A stretch of 64,000 nt of DNA from Deltaproteobacteria bacterium. GTDB lineage: Bacteria > Desulfobacterota > Desulfuromonadia > Geobacterales > Pseudopelobacteraceae. Location: positions 1 to 64,000 of the forward strand of contig JAJXWO010000013.1 of the NCBI GenBank assembly GCA_021781535.1. The letters run 5' to 3'. Shown here piece after piece: positions 36,775 to 44,394 of this stretch. Made by a program: the position numbers and the translations under genes. Below the pieces are notes generated by a model. That model saw only the letters and a list, made by a program, of their open reading frames with translations, had not been told where the DNA came from and made no database searches. Position 1 is the first letter of the stretch. Every line of letters begins with the position of its first letter.

Positions 36775-37779
36775 ATGCATCTTGTTGACCAGATCAAAGA
36801 GAAGGCCAGAAAGAACCTGCAGACGGTGGTGTTACCGGAAAGTTATGACGAGCGGATGCTGTTTGCCGCAGAGAAAATAGTTTCGGAAGGGTTGGCCAGG
36901 ATTGTTGTTCTCGGAGATCCGGCCACGATTCAAGCTGAAGCTGCTGCAAAGGGGATCAATCTTGCCGGTGTGGAACTGCTCCACCCGGCGTCATCTCCCA
37001 AGCTGGGGCAGTACGTGGCCGATCTGGTCGAGCTGCGCAAGAGCAAGGGGTTGACCGCTGATGAAGCCAGGACGCTCCTTACCGCCGCCGACAACCTCTA
37101 CTATGCCGGCATGATGGTGCGTAACGGCGACGCCGGCGGTGAAGTTGCCGGTGCCACCGGTACTACCGGCAACGTCCTCAAGGCCGCTTTCCAGACCGTC
37201 GGCCCGGCCGCCGGCATCAAAACGGTTTCGTCCTTCTTTCTGATGATCACCAAAAACCCCGGTTTTGGCGAGAACGGCATCATTCTCTTTGCCGACTGTG
37301 CAGTTAACCCCAACCCTGATGCCCAGGCGCTGGCAGAAATCGCCGTGGCGACAGCCGGAAACTGCACAGCGTTTCTTGATGTGGAAGCCCGCGTTGCCAT
37401 GCTCTCGTTCTCCACCAAGGGGAGCGCCAGTCACCCCGACTGCGACAAGGTTTTGAAAGCATTGGAAATAGCCAGGCAGATCAAGCCGGATATGCAGATT
37501 GACGGTGAATTGCAGGCCGATGCGGCTCTTCTCCCGAATGTCGGGAGTAAAAAGGCCCCCGGCAGCAGTGTGGCGGGCAAGGCAAATGTCCTGATTTTCC
37601 CCGATCTGGACGCCGGTAACATCGCCTACAAACTGGTGGAGCGTGTCGCCGGTGCCGAAGCGGTCGGCCCGATTATTCAAGGCCTGGCAAAGCCGGTTAA
37701 CGACCTCTCGCGCGGTTGTTCGGTGGAGGATATCGTCAATGTCACCGCCATCACGGCGGTGCAGGCGGCACAGAGGTAG
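36775..37779 (+). CDS. pta: Phosphate acetyltransferase
   Basis: ATG 36775 has AAAGGAGG six bases upstream; a TTG at 36769 in the same frame is inside the spacing and not used. The 334-residue protein is the short Pta class: VVLPESYDERMLFAAEKI, GMMVRNGDAGGEVAGA, ILFADCAVNPNPDAQAL, SFSTKGSASHPD and VLIFPDLDAGNIAYKL. It interconverts acetyl-CoA and acetyl phosphate. No ackA is next to it in the window. It has its own terminators on both sides. Confidence 0.94.
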   Translation: MHLVDQIKEKARKNLQTVVLPESYDERMLFAAEKIVSEGLARIVVLGDPATIQAEAAAKGINLAGVELLHPASSPKLGQYVADLVELRKSKGLTADEARTLLTAADNLYYAGMMVRNGDAGGEVAGATGTTGNVLKAAFQTVGPAAGIKTVSSFFLMITKNPGFGENGIILFADCAVNPNPDAQALAEIAVATAGNCTAFLDVEARVAMLSFSTKGSASHPDCDKVLKALEIARQIKPDMQIDGELQADAALLPNVGSKKAPGSSVAGKANVLIFPDLDAGNIAYKLVERVAGAEAVGPIIQGLAKPVNDLSRGCSVEDIVNVTAITAVQAAQR

Positions 37780-37813
37780 TTTTTTCGCTACGCTGCAAAG
37801 TCTGAGCGTACAA

Positions 37814-37849
37814 AGGGCGCATCCTCACCGGGATGCGCCCTCTATTTTT
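37814..37849 (+). terminator. Rho-independent terminator after pta
   Basis: Perfect 11-bp GC-rich arms (AGGGCGCATCC, 37814-37824, with 37831-37841), a 6-nt loop and a CTATTTTT tail. It ends pta transcription. Confidence 0.88.
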
Positions 37850-37900
37850 GACCGTCATTTTGTATGATTCGATGCTACATAGCCCGTAACAGTCTTGAAA

Positions 37901-37954
37901 AAAGGAGAGAGGCTATTTCACATATTCGTTACTGAAAAATAGCCTCTCTCCTTT
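37901..37954 (-). terminator. Long perfect stem-loop at the distal end of the cassette region
   Basis: Perfect 18-bp arms (AAAGGAGAGAGGCTATTT, 37901-37918, and complement, 37937-37954) flank an 18-nt loop. Read leftward the stem ends in a TTTTTT run, which fits a terminator for the toxin gene that stops at 37977. It also marks the boundary between core DNA (pta) and the cassette array. Confidence 0.7.
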
Positions 37955-37976
37955 AGGTATCTTAGTTAATTATTTA

Positions 37977-38276
37977 CTAATCACCTGATTCGTTTAGTCG
38001 CAATAGCCGGTGCCCTTCAAAAACAGTAAGTAATTCAATTCGATCATCATTCAATCGGTAGACAATGCGATATCCTCGGTAAATAAGCTCTCGAATATCA
38101 GGATTACCTATTTCTGGCACACTCCTTCCGCTTCTTGGATTGTCAGTCAAAATTGCTTCAGTGTGGTCAATGAGGGCATCAACAAACCGAACAGCGCGCT
38201 CTACACTGTCACGTGCAATAAACTCCTCTATATTAACCAGATTTTCACCGGACTCCTGTGACCATGTTACGCTCAT
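37977..38276 (-). CDS. RelE/ParE-family toxin
   Basis: The 99-residue protein shows the RelE/ParE fold: N-terminal helices (LVNIEEFIARDSVERAVRFVDALIDH), then IRELIYRGYRIVYRLNDDRIELLTVFEGHR, the strand region with basic residues usual in this family. It is either an mRNA interferase or a gyrase poison; sequence alone does not decide. It overlaps the antitoxin by 4 bp and is the most distal gene of the array. Confidence 0.88.
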   Translation of the reverse strand: MSVTWSQESGENLVNIEEFIARDSVERAVRFVDALIDHTEAILTDNPRSGRSVPEIGNPDIRELIYRGYRIVYRLNDDRIELLTVFEGHRLLRLNESGD

Positions 38277-38563
38277 GGATTACCCACACTTCTTCGGGCT
38301 CGCAGGGCTTCTCGTAGTTCGTCTGTAGTTTGGATACGCCCGTTTTCAACGTCTGCAATCCCCTTCTCAACAGAATCAAGAAAAGATTTTCGGTAAACCA
38401 ATTCATCGTAATCCAAAGCTGACAACAGTACACCAGCTGGTTTGCTATTTTGGGTAATGATAAGCGGATGTCTGGATGTCTGAAGTGTTTTGAACCACTT
38501 GGAAATATTGGTTTTAAATTCTGCAATTGGAACAATGTCATTACTGACTGAAATAGCTCTCAT
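38273..38563 (-). CDS. Phd/YefM-family antitoxin
   Basis: The 96-residue protein has the Phd/YefM N-terminal DNA-binding fold (IVPIAEFKTNISKWFKTLQ, PLIITQNSKPAGVLLSALDYDEL) and a helical C-terminal toxin-binding tail. It neutralises the toxin encoded next to it and probably represses the pair through the inverted repeat upstream. GGAGG lies upstream of the ATG at 38563. Confidence 0.88.
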   Translation of the reverse strand: MRAISVSNDIVPIAEFKTNISKWFKTLQTSRHPLIITQNSKPAGVLLSALDYDELVYRKSFLDSVEKGIADVENGRIQTTDELREALRARRSVGNP

Positions 38564-38593
38564 TGTTTTACCTCCTTGATATAAATCTCTTTA

Positions 38594-38611
38594 TGGTCAA
38601 AATATAGACCA
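38594..38611. promoter_or_regulatory. Inverted repeat upstream of the antitoxin gene, possible operator
   Basis: TGGTC (38594-38598) and GACCA (38607-38611) flank an AT-rich 8-bp centre, 31 bp upstream of the antitoxin start. Position and symmetry fit an autorepression site of a toxin-antitoxin operon. Confidence 0.5.
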
Positions 38612-38645
38612 ATAAATTGATCAACGCAAGTGCTCGGTTCATGTT

Positions 38646-38716
38646 CGCCCAACGGGGCTGCGCTTGACCTGCCGGGCGTCTTTATGCCCGGTCATGGTCT
38701 GAGCGCGTGTTGGGTG
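38646..38716 (-). other. attC recombination site (site 1)
   Basis: In the minus orientation the site opens ACCCAAC (fits RYYYAAC) and closes GTTGGGC (fits GTTRRRY). Internal arms pair imperfectly (GCGCT...AGCGC, TGACC...GGTC, CCGGGC...GCCCGG) around a short centre, as in attC folded on one strand. It is 71 bp long and overlaps the 3' end of the membrane-protein gene, whose stop lies inside it, a common cassette arrangement. Confidence 0.8.
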
Positions 38717-39372
38717 TTGTCTTTTTTTATCGGTGATAGTACTCCGACAAGCAAGCTTATTACCGCTATCCCAGCCCACGTCCAAAATACGATTGGAAGC
38801 CCTTTGCCAATCTCTTGCCACTGTTGTGTTGTTGTAGATTTGATATTCTTGAATTCGATATCTTCTTTGGTGGGGACATAGCGAGTCTGTTCACCGGCTT
38901 CAGTTAAGTAACTGACAATCGCTCCTTCATATAAATACTTATCGCGAGCATACATCTTTGACAGTTTTATTCTTGAAATCGCAGGTAAATCGCTTCTCTT
39001 CATCATGGCTTCCATCTTGCCGAAATTCGGCCTTTGAATTTCTTCTAAATTTCTGCCAACTTTTTTGTACATTTGAACAGATAATAATGGGATGGCACAC
39101 AGGCAAAGGCCTACAAGCAACATGGCTATGCCCATAAAGCTTGGCCATGTGCGGCGCATTTTCCTTATTCCGGTGGTAATAAGGCTGACTATTAAAAGGA
39201 GGGAACCGACCGTCTGCAATGAATTTGATAAAAAAATCTGAAGCTGAAACCTTCCATCGGCACCGACCTTTTCGAGGTTCCAGAAAGCTGTAATTGCTTC
39301 TGCGATCAAGATCATTGCGAGTGCAACAATAATTAGTCGCTCTCCACTTACTTTTGGTAATTTGATGCTCAT
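38692..39372 (-). CDS. Cassette-encoded membrane protein of unknown function
   Basis: The 226-residue protein has four likely membrane segments: LIIVALAMILIAEAITAFW, TVGSLLLIVSLITTGI, FMGIAMLLVGLCLCAIPLL and the C-terminal IVFWTWAGIAVISLLVGVL. Between segments three and four lies a soluble part of about 75 residues, with the last residues again cytoplasmic and basic. No recognised domain. Its 3' end runs into attC site 1, marking it as a gene cassette. Confidence 0.68.
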   Translation of the reverse strand: MSIKLPKVSGERLIIVALAMILIAEAITAFWNLEKVGADGRFQLQIFLSNSLQTVGSLLLIVSLITTGIRKMRRTWPSFMGIAMLLVGLCLCAIPLLSVQMYKKVGRNLEEIQRPNFGKMEAMMKRSDLPAISRIKLSKMYARDKYLYEGAIVSYLTEAGEQTRYVPTKEDIEFKNIKSTTTQQWQEIGKGLPIVFWTWAGIAVISLLVGVLSPIKKDNTQHALRP

Positions 39373-39392
39373 TTTTTCAATTCCATTTTATT

Positions 39393-39411
39393 CACCCAAC
39401 TCGTTATTGGG
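39393..39411. other. Possible attC remnant
   Basis: In the minus orientation GTTGGGTG (fits GTTRRRY plus one base) pairs over five bases with CCCAA across a short centre. It lies just upstream of the membrane-protein gene start, where the preceding cassette's site should end, but no matching distal half is found within 110 bp. Confidence 0.3.
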
Positions 39412-39499
39412 AGCCTTGTCTAGTCACAATATATTTTTATCACTTTATGTTGTAACATTTAATATTGACGGAACGTTTTTTTGTTGTTACGTTAAATCT

Positions 39500-39772
39500 A
39501 TGATCATTGAGTTCGATACTGCGAAAAGAGAAAAGACCCTGTTGGAGCGTGGTCTTGATTTTGCTGATTCCGACAAGGTTTTTGACGGACTTCACTTTAT
39601 CGCTCGCGATGATCGTTCTGATTACGGCGAGGAGCGCTTTTTCACAGTTGGGCTATTGAATAGCCGAATGGTTGTGATTGTCTGGACTCCGAGAAACGAC
39701 GCCCGCCGAATTATTTCTATGAGGTACGCTAATGACCGCGAAATCAGCCGTTACAAAAAACACCTTGGTTGA
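39500..39772 (+). CDS. brnT: BrnT-family toxin
   Basis: ATG 39500 gives 90 residues starting IIEFDTAKREKTLLERGLDF, with DYGEERFFTVGLLNSRMVVIVW and RRIISMRYANDREISRY, all BrnT hallmarks. BrnT is a RelE-fold ribonuclease. The gene runs opposite to the other cassette genes. No clear ribosome site is seen before the start. It overlaps brnA by 41 bp. Confidence 0.92.
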   Translation: MIIEFDTAKREKTLLERGLDFADSDKVFDGLHFIARDDRSDYGEERFFTVGLLNSRMVVIVWTPRNDARRIISMRYANDREISRYKKHLG

Positions 39773-40004
39773 TCCGGATGACGCTCCGGAACTGACCGAT
39801 GCTTGGTTTGAAAAAGCTGACCTTATGCAAGGCTCCAAGCTTGTCCGTCGGGGCCGTCCGACTGGCCAGACCAAGGCTTCGCAAACCGTCCGTTTTGATT
39901 TGGACGTCTTGGCGGCCTTCAAGGCCACGGGTAAAGGGTGGCAGACCCGCATGAACGAGGCACTTCGGGAATGGATTAAGGAACATCCGATGAAGCATGC
40001 CTGA
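39732..40004 (+). CDS. brnA: BrnA-family antitoxin
   Basis: The 90-residue protein has the acidic N-terminal part (DPDDAPELTDAWFEKADL), the linker RRGRPTGQTKA and a ribbon-helix-helix end (TVRFDLDVLAAFKATGKGWQTRMNEALREWI) typical of BrnA. It sequesters BrnT and autoregulates the pair. Its stop codon falls inside an 8-bp inverted repeat. Confidence 0.92.
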   Translation: MTAKSAVTKNTLVDPDDAPELTDAWFEKADLMQGSKLVRRGRPTGQTKASQTVRFDLDVLAAFKATGKGWQTRMNEALREWIKEHPMKHA

Positions 40005-40020
40005 CCCTCAGAGGTCAGGC
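39999..40020. repeat. Inverted repeat over the brnA stop codon, possible degenerate attC core
   Basis: GCCTGACC (39999-40006) and GGTCAGGC (40013-40020) flank six bases. The TGACC box is shared with the inner arms of the four attC sites in this array, but the outer GTTRRRY/RYYYAAC boxes are missing. It could be a terminator without a T run or a decayed attC. Confidence 0.4.
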
Positions 40021-40056
40021 CAAAAGCTCTACAGTATTCCTTCTCTGACCTTCCAA

Positions 40057-40281
40057 TCATTTTTTGAAGAGCCTATTTGCAATGCCGAAATATCCGATGC
40101 ACACCAAGATTACTGAAATTGTGAATATCGACAGTTTATTCTGGATTCCAAAGGCAAGCCCAATAGCGACTATTCCTATGAATCCAAAGAATAAAGCCAC
40201 TCCAGCCTTATTAGCTTCTCTTTTGGATATTGTCGCCCCGCTGAAACAGGCCTTGTAATCATCTTTATCTGAATTTTTCAT
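40057..40281 (-). CDS. Small cassette-encoded membrane protein
   Basis: ATG 40281 (74 residues) begins just after attC site 2; an earlier ATG at 40305 would lie inside that site. A charged N-terminus (KNSDKDDYK) leads to two membrane helices (GVALFFGFIGIVAIGLAFGI and IFTISVILVCIGYFGIANRL). No family recognised. Such tiny two-helix proteins are frequent among integron cassettes. Confidence 0.65.
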   Translation of the reverse strand: MKNSDKDDYKACFSGATISKREANKAGVALFFGFIGIVAIGLAFGIQNKLSIFTISVILVCIGYFGIANRLFKK

Positions 40282-40293
40282 TTTTCTGCCTTT

Positions 40294-40350
40294 GACCAAC
40301 GCCATAAGCCTGACCGGCGGTATTTTGGCCGGTCTTGGCGCTAGTTGGAC
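40294..40350 (-). other. attC recombination site (site 2)
   Basis: Read leftward it opens GTCCAAC (RYYYAAC) and closes GTTGGTC (GTTRRRY), with inner arms GCCAAG/CTTGGC-like and GACCGGCC/GGCCGGTC-like pairing around an eight-base centre. At 57 bp it is of minimal attC length. It lies 3' of the lipoprotein cassette and directly before the small membrane protein gene. Confidence 0.85.
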
Positions 40351-40404
40351 ATTGTTCTTTCTCGCTAAGTTGCTTAACTCACAAGTATTCCTCAGGTCTT
40401 TTGT

Positions 40405-40447
40405 AAAACTCCGTGAAGCCTTGGAATAAAAGGCGTCACGGAGTTTT
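40405..40447. terminator. Bidirectional terminator-like hairpin 3' of the lipoprotein gene
   Basis: Perfect 12-bp arms (AAAACTCCGTGA, 40405-40416, with 40436-40447) enclose a 19-nt loop that contains a nested GCCTT/AAGGC pair. Both directions end in a short T tract. It lies between the lipoprotein stop and attC site 2. Confidence 0.72.
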
Positions 40448-40490
40448 TGTTAGTTTAAATTTTCCTGTGTCAAGGGTTGATCATTCGGGG

Positions 40491-41315
40491 TCAATCTTTT
40501 TCTCTGCTCTTTTCAAGAGCTTCGAACTCTTTTCCATCACGACGAAAAACAGTATCCTCTAGTTTATCCTCTATAATTTTGTATACTATTTTCTCATTGC
40601 TGGATTCAATAACTGCGATTTTAAAGTCTTTAAACCTTATTTCTTTTGCGCTGGTTTCGTATACTAGGTTCTGAAAAAATGAAGGCCTAGCGAGATCGTT
40701 CCAAGTATATTCACGATAAGTCATTGAGATAGTGACGTTGTTAATTCCGCCATAGAGTAATTCAAAATTATTATCCCCCACCCAATAATGGTCATCAGAT
40801 TCATAACAGGGTGCTATTTTGTTAGTCACTATCATTGTGGTGTTTGCTGGGGTTAATACTGCATTGTTTAAGTCATACATACTGCTACTGTCATGGTTGT
40901 CATCGTAAATAGTTTTTACAACAATTTTGCCTTCGTTATTAACCATCAGTCCGTATGTATTGCCATTATCATCATCTATATCAAAAATTGAATATTCGAC
41001 ACCATTTATTTTGGTCTTGTCGCTTAAAGAAAATGATTTTTTATTGGAACCCTTTATGCTGAGATTTCGGTTAAATAATTTTTTATTGTATGAGCCTGTA
41101 ATAGTAAAATCGTTTGACGGGTTTGCGTAAAAGCACTTATTATTACCGTCCTTGTTAACCTCTCGATATATGTCTCTTATTTTTATAACTGGTTGCCCAA
41201 TATAGGCTGTTTCAATTTCCCCTACCGTGTAGCTTTTTATAAATGAGTGTTGTACCATCCCTTTTGAACAGCCGGACAAAGCCAGTACTATAATGATCCC
41301 AAGAACTTTTTTCAT
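40491..41315 (-). CDS. Cassette-encoded lipoprotein of unknown function
   Basis: ATG 41315, after GGGGG, gives 274 residues with a clear lipoprotein signal (KKVLGIIIVLALSGC, lipobox LSGC). The longer open frame would start inside attC site 3. The mature protein is polar, rich in Asn, Asp, Lys and Tyr, with no recognised domain; it has beta-rich stretches such as GVEYSIFDIDDDNGNTYGL and NVTISMTYREYTW. The AT-rich base composition differs from flanking core genes, a sign of transfer. Confidence 0.68.
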   Translation of the reverse strand: MKKVLGIIIVLALSGCSKGMVQHSFIKSYTVGEIETAYIGQPVIKIRDIYREVNKDGNNKCFYANPSNDFTITGSYNKKLFNRNLSIKGSNKKSFSLSDKTKINGVEYSIFDIDDDNGNTYGLMVNNEGKIVVKTIYDDNHDSSSMYDLNNAVLTPANTTMIVTNKIAPCYESDDHYWVGDNNFELLYGGINNVTISMTYREYTWNDLARPSFFQNLVYETSAKEIRFKDFKIAVIESSNEKIVYKIIEDKLEDTVFRRDGKEFEALEKSREKD

Positions 41316-41354
41316 ATTGCCCCCGTTAAATTTGTGCTTTGTAAAATTGTATTC

Positions 41355-41427
41355 GATCAACGGCTCGCGCAGTTGACCCGTTCGGGCAGCCTTTCCGCCC
41401 GACCGGTGTCCAACTGCCTGGTTGGGA
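41355..41427 (-). other. attC recombination site (site 3)
   Basis: Read leftward it opens TCCCAAC (one mismatch to RYYYAAC) and closes GTTGATC (fits GTTRRRY). Inner arms pair GTTGGACACC-like with GTTGACC-like segments and a CGGGCGG/CCGAACGGG-type core. It is 73 bp long, 38 bp after the stop of the unknown 217-residue gene. CAACGGCTC at its low end recurs in site 4. Confidence 0.8.
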
Positions 41428-41465
41428 ATCGTATTCAAATTATTTCACTTTCAAGGGCTGACCCC

Positions 41466-42119
41466 TCATTTGCTCATTAGATCTATCATACAAAATCCGA
41501 TGGCAGTCGGCTTGCAGATATCTTCTCCAATTGAGTTCTGACTGAATGCTAGTCCCGCGTTACAGAGTGATTGGCTGTCTTCGCTGTTCAGAAAGTCTTG
41601 GAACCGTATTCGCCGTTCAGAGGATTTCGGTGCTTGCTCGTACGACTTCATACTCTCATAGTACGTTTGTAATTTTGTCAGATCGGTAATCAAGGCACGA
41701 TCAATGGTCGCAGCCAATCGCAAAAACATATCATAGTCGATACTTCCGCTTAAATAAGCCGCGAAGCTTTTCCCCAATATAAATGCCTTTTCTAGATTGT
41801 CTTGTCGATCCAATAGAAGGATGAGATTTTCACCAACGTTCTGACAGAAGGATAAATCGGATAACTTGTCCACGAACTCTTCTTTGAGGCGACTTTCAAC
41901 AGTTGCACCTTGTAGAAACATTGCAATTTTTTTTAGGAATATGCGATCCTTTACAGTGCTGACCACACGATATCCTTTTATTAACCACCCAAAAACTGGG
42001 ATGTCCTTTAATACTCCTTCATTCAACATATCATCAAGCGCTAGCTCTGATACTTCTCCAGCAATTTCCGCAGCACCTGCTGAAAAGATTGACTTCACTA
42101 AAGAAGTTCCAATATTCAT
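41466..42119 (-). CDS. Cassette-encoded soluble protein of unknown function
   Basis: The 217-residue protein has an AAGGAG site before ATG 42119. The N-terminal half includes an amphipathic stretch (VFGWLIKGYRVVSTVKDRIFLKKIAMFLQG) that could be membrane-associated, followed by helical segments and a Ser/Glu-rich linker. The last 25 residues (GEDICKPTAIGFCMIDLM) contain paired Cys. I recognise no domain. It is flanked by attC sites 3 and 4, so it is a complete single-gene cassette. Confidence 0.68.
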   Translation of the reverse strand: MNIGTSLVKSIFSAGAAEIAGEVSELALDDMLNEGVLKDIPVFGWLIKGYRVVSTVKDRIFLKKIAMFLQGATVESRLKEEFVDKLSDLSFCQNVGENLILLLDRQDNLEKAFILGKSFAAYLSGSIDYDMFLRLAATIDRALITDLTKLQTYYESMKSYEQAPKSSERRIRFQDFLNSEDSQSLCNAGLAFSQNSIGEDICKPTAIGFCMIDLMSK

Positions 42120-42193
42120 CTTTGGCTCCTTTTACCGCTTTGACATCCAGGAAGCCGACGTAGAATTCGCACCAACTTTATTCGCCGCTGTTT

Positions 42194-42261
42194 TGCCAAC
42201 GGCTCAGCCGGTGACCCGACGCAGGTCCATCACGGTCGGGGGTTCACTGGTCTAGTTGGGA
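42194..42261 (-). other. attC recombination site (site 4)
   Basis: Read leftward it opens TCCCAAC and closes GTTGGCA, each with one or two departures from consensus. Inner boxes CCGACCG/CGGGTCAC-like pair imperfectly around a short centre. Both ends share sequence with site 3 (GTTGGGAATC and CAACGGCTC). It is 68 bp long and lies 55 bp 3' of the PKD/propeller gene. Confidence 0.72.
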
Positions 42262-42316
42262 ATCCGTTTTTGACTTTCCACTTTCAAGGTCAGACCAGTC
42301 CTGGGGCACTACCACG

Positions 42317-44296
42317 CTATCGTTTTGTGGAGATTGACACGGGCATTCTCCCCGTAGCGAACGTACCAATGCTGGTTAGCGCACCAGTAGTAGCGTTAAT
42401 ACTGTAAGCAGAAACAGTACCAGATCCGCCGTTTGCATTATAATTTGTCACATAGACGAACTTCCCGCTGGGGTCGATTGCGATGGAGCCAGATTGGCTC
42501 CCTGCTGCAAATGTACCAATGTTGGCCAGGGCACCTGTAGTGGTATCAATAGCAAAAGCAGATACGTTGCCGATTGTGGCACCGTTGAATGTGTCAGCGC
42601 CACGATTTACTACGTAAGCAAACTTACCGAGAGGGTCAACCACAACGGACTGCGGGCCGGTTCCCGTAGCAAAAGAACCAATGCTGGTTAGCGCACCAGT
42701 AGTAGCGTTAATACTGTAGGCGGAAACGGTATCAATTGAGTAATTCACCACATAAGCAAATTTCCCGCTGGGGTCAATATTGATAGGTTTATAAATGCTA
42801 CCTCCAACAACTGAGCTAATGTTGGTGAGTGAACCGGTTGTGGCGTCAAGTGTGTAGGTTGAAATTACTGTTGAAACGCCATTATATATTGCCAAATAAG
42901 CGAACCTGCCGCTGGGATCAAAAGTGATGGGACCAGGATACTTTCCAGCAGCGAACGTACCAATGCTGGTGAGCGTACCGGAAGTTGCGTCAACGCTGTA
43001 TGCGGAGCCGTAATTGGAATTCATATTCGCTGCAAAGGCGAACTTACCAGTAGGGTCAAATGTAACAGAAAAAGGACTATTTCCCGCAGCCACCGTAGCT
43101 GTGCTGGTTAGAGCGCCAGTGTTGGCGTCAATAGAGAATATATCGATGTTGTTGCCATTCCAATTAGGAACATAGGCAAACTTGCCAGATGGGTCAACTG
43201 TGAGAGATTCTGGAAGTGGATTGGAACTAAAATTGGTATTCGTAGCAAAAGCACCAATTCCAGTTAGCACGCCAGTAGTAGCATTAATGCCGTAGGCAGA
43301 TACGTTATTACCACCATAATTCACAACATAGGCGTAGCCGACCAAAGAATCTTTGACTGTAATCGTGATCGTTGCAACTGCACTGTTCGCTTTCCCATCA
43401 TTGACTACCAAGTTCAGAACATAGGCACCTGCAACGTCGGCTGTGAATGTTGGTTTGGCAACGCTTGCACTTGACAGAGCCGCGCTACTTCCCGCTGGTT
43501 TAGAAGTGAATGCCCAGCTATAGGTCAGTAGGTCACCATTCGCGTCACTGCTGGCGCTGCCGTCGAGCGTGACACCCGCGCCTGTAACAACACTTTGAGC
43601 TGCTCCAGCATTTGCCACAGGGGCTGCATTGGCAACAGAGGCGGTTATTGTAACGGTGACTGCAGCACTGTTTAATTTCCCGTCATTAACTACCAAGTTT
43701 AAAGCATAGGCACCTGCAACGTCGGCTGTAAATGCCGGTTTGACGACAGTTGCACTTGACAGAGCCGCATTACTTCCCGCAGGTTTAGAGGTGAAATCCC
43801 AGCTGTAGGTCAGCGGGTCGCCATTCGCATCACTGCTGGCGCTACCGTCGAGCGTGACAACCGCACCAGTGACAACACTCTGGGCTGCTCCAGCATTTGC
43901 CACAGGGGCTGCATTGGCAACAGAGGCGGTTATTGTAACTGAGGCCTCTGAGGTTACAGATTTTGTATCGGAGATTACCAATTTGAGAGAATACTGACCC
44001 GATAAATCTGGGATAAAAGTTGGATTTACTGTCGTTGTGTTAATAATTGTGGCGGCACTTCCGACCGGTTTAGTGGTCATGCTCCATTGATATGTGATTA
44101 GGCTCCCGTCAGCTCCGGTGCTCTGAGATCCATCCAATGTAACAAGGCTGCCAGCTAAAACGTTTTGTGCAGGGCCAGCGTTAGCCGTAGTTATTTTGTT
44201 ATTTGGGGCGTTACTACTGCTTCCACCACAGCCCGCCATTCCAAACACCACAGCCACAAATAATCCCATCATCACTCTGATTACATTCCATCTCAT
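42317..44296 (-). CDS. Cassette-encoded lipoprotein with PKD-like repeats and a beta-propeller
   Basis: The 659-residue protein follows AGGAGG and has a lipoprotein signal (lipobox MAGC, then GGSSS). Three tandem Ig-like/PKD modules cover about residues 35-315; the second and third are nearly identical (each with PVANAGAAQSVVTGA, DGSASSDANGD, YSWxFTSKPAGS). The rest is a seven-bladed propeller of lactonase/YVTN type built from units with FAYVVNY, VSAYxINATTGALTSIGTF and VDPSGKFAY. It is likely a surface or periplasmic binding protein. The internal near-identity implies recent duplication. At almost 2 kb it is large for a cassette. Confidence 0.82.
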   Translation of the reverse strand: MRWNVIRVMMGLFVAVVFGMAGCGGSSSNAPNNKITTANAGPAQNVLAGSLVTLDGSQSTGADGSLITYQWSMTTKPVGSAATIINTTTVNPTFIPDLSGQYSLKLVISDTKSVTSEASVTITASVANAAPVANAGAAQSVVTGAVVTLDGSASSDANGDPLTYSWDFTSKPAGSNAALSSATVVKPAFTADVAGAYALNLVVNDGKLNSAAVTVTITASVANAAPVANAGAAQSVVTGAGVTLDGSASSDANGDLLTYSWAFTSKPAGSSAALSSASVAKPTFTADVAGAYVLNLVVNDGKANSAVATITITVKDSLVGYAYVVNYGGNNVSAYGINATTGVLTGIGAFATNTNFSSNPLPESLTVDPSGKFAYVPNWNGNNIDIFSIDANTGALTSTATVAAGNSPFSVTFDPTGKFAFAANMNSNYGSAYSVDATSGTLTSIGTFAAGKYPGPITFDPSGRFAYLAIYNGVSTVISTYTLDATTGSLTNISSVVGGSIYKPINIDPSGKFAYVVNYSIDTVSAYSINATTGALTSIGSFATGTGPQSVVVDPLGKFAYVVNRGADTFNGATIGNVSAFAIDTTTGALANIGTFAAGSQSGSIAIDPSGKFVYVTNYNANGGSGTVSAYSINATTGALTSIGTFATGRMPVSISTKR

Positions 44297-44394
44297 GTTT
44301 CAATCCTCCTGATGTTTGCTCCGAGGTATACCGTTTCACTCCACGACGGAGCCTTTGTCTTGGTGTTCAACTCGTAAATCACCGGTTAGTGTCG

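Noticed and set aside
44365-44392. attC between the PKD gene and the repeat cluster
   Set aside because: GTTCAAC and GTTAGTG lie only about 20 bp apart with no pairing inner arms, too short and too poor for attC.
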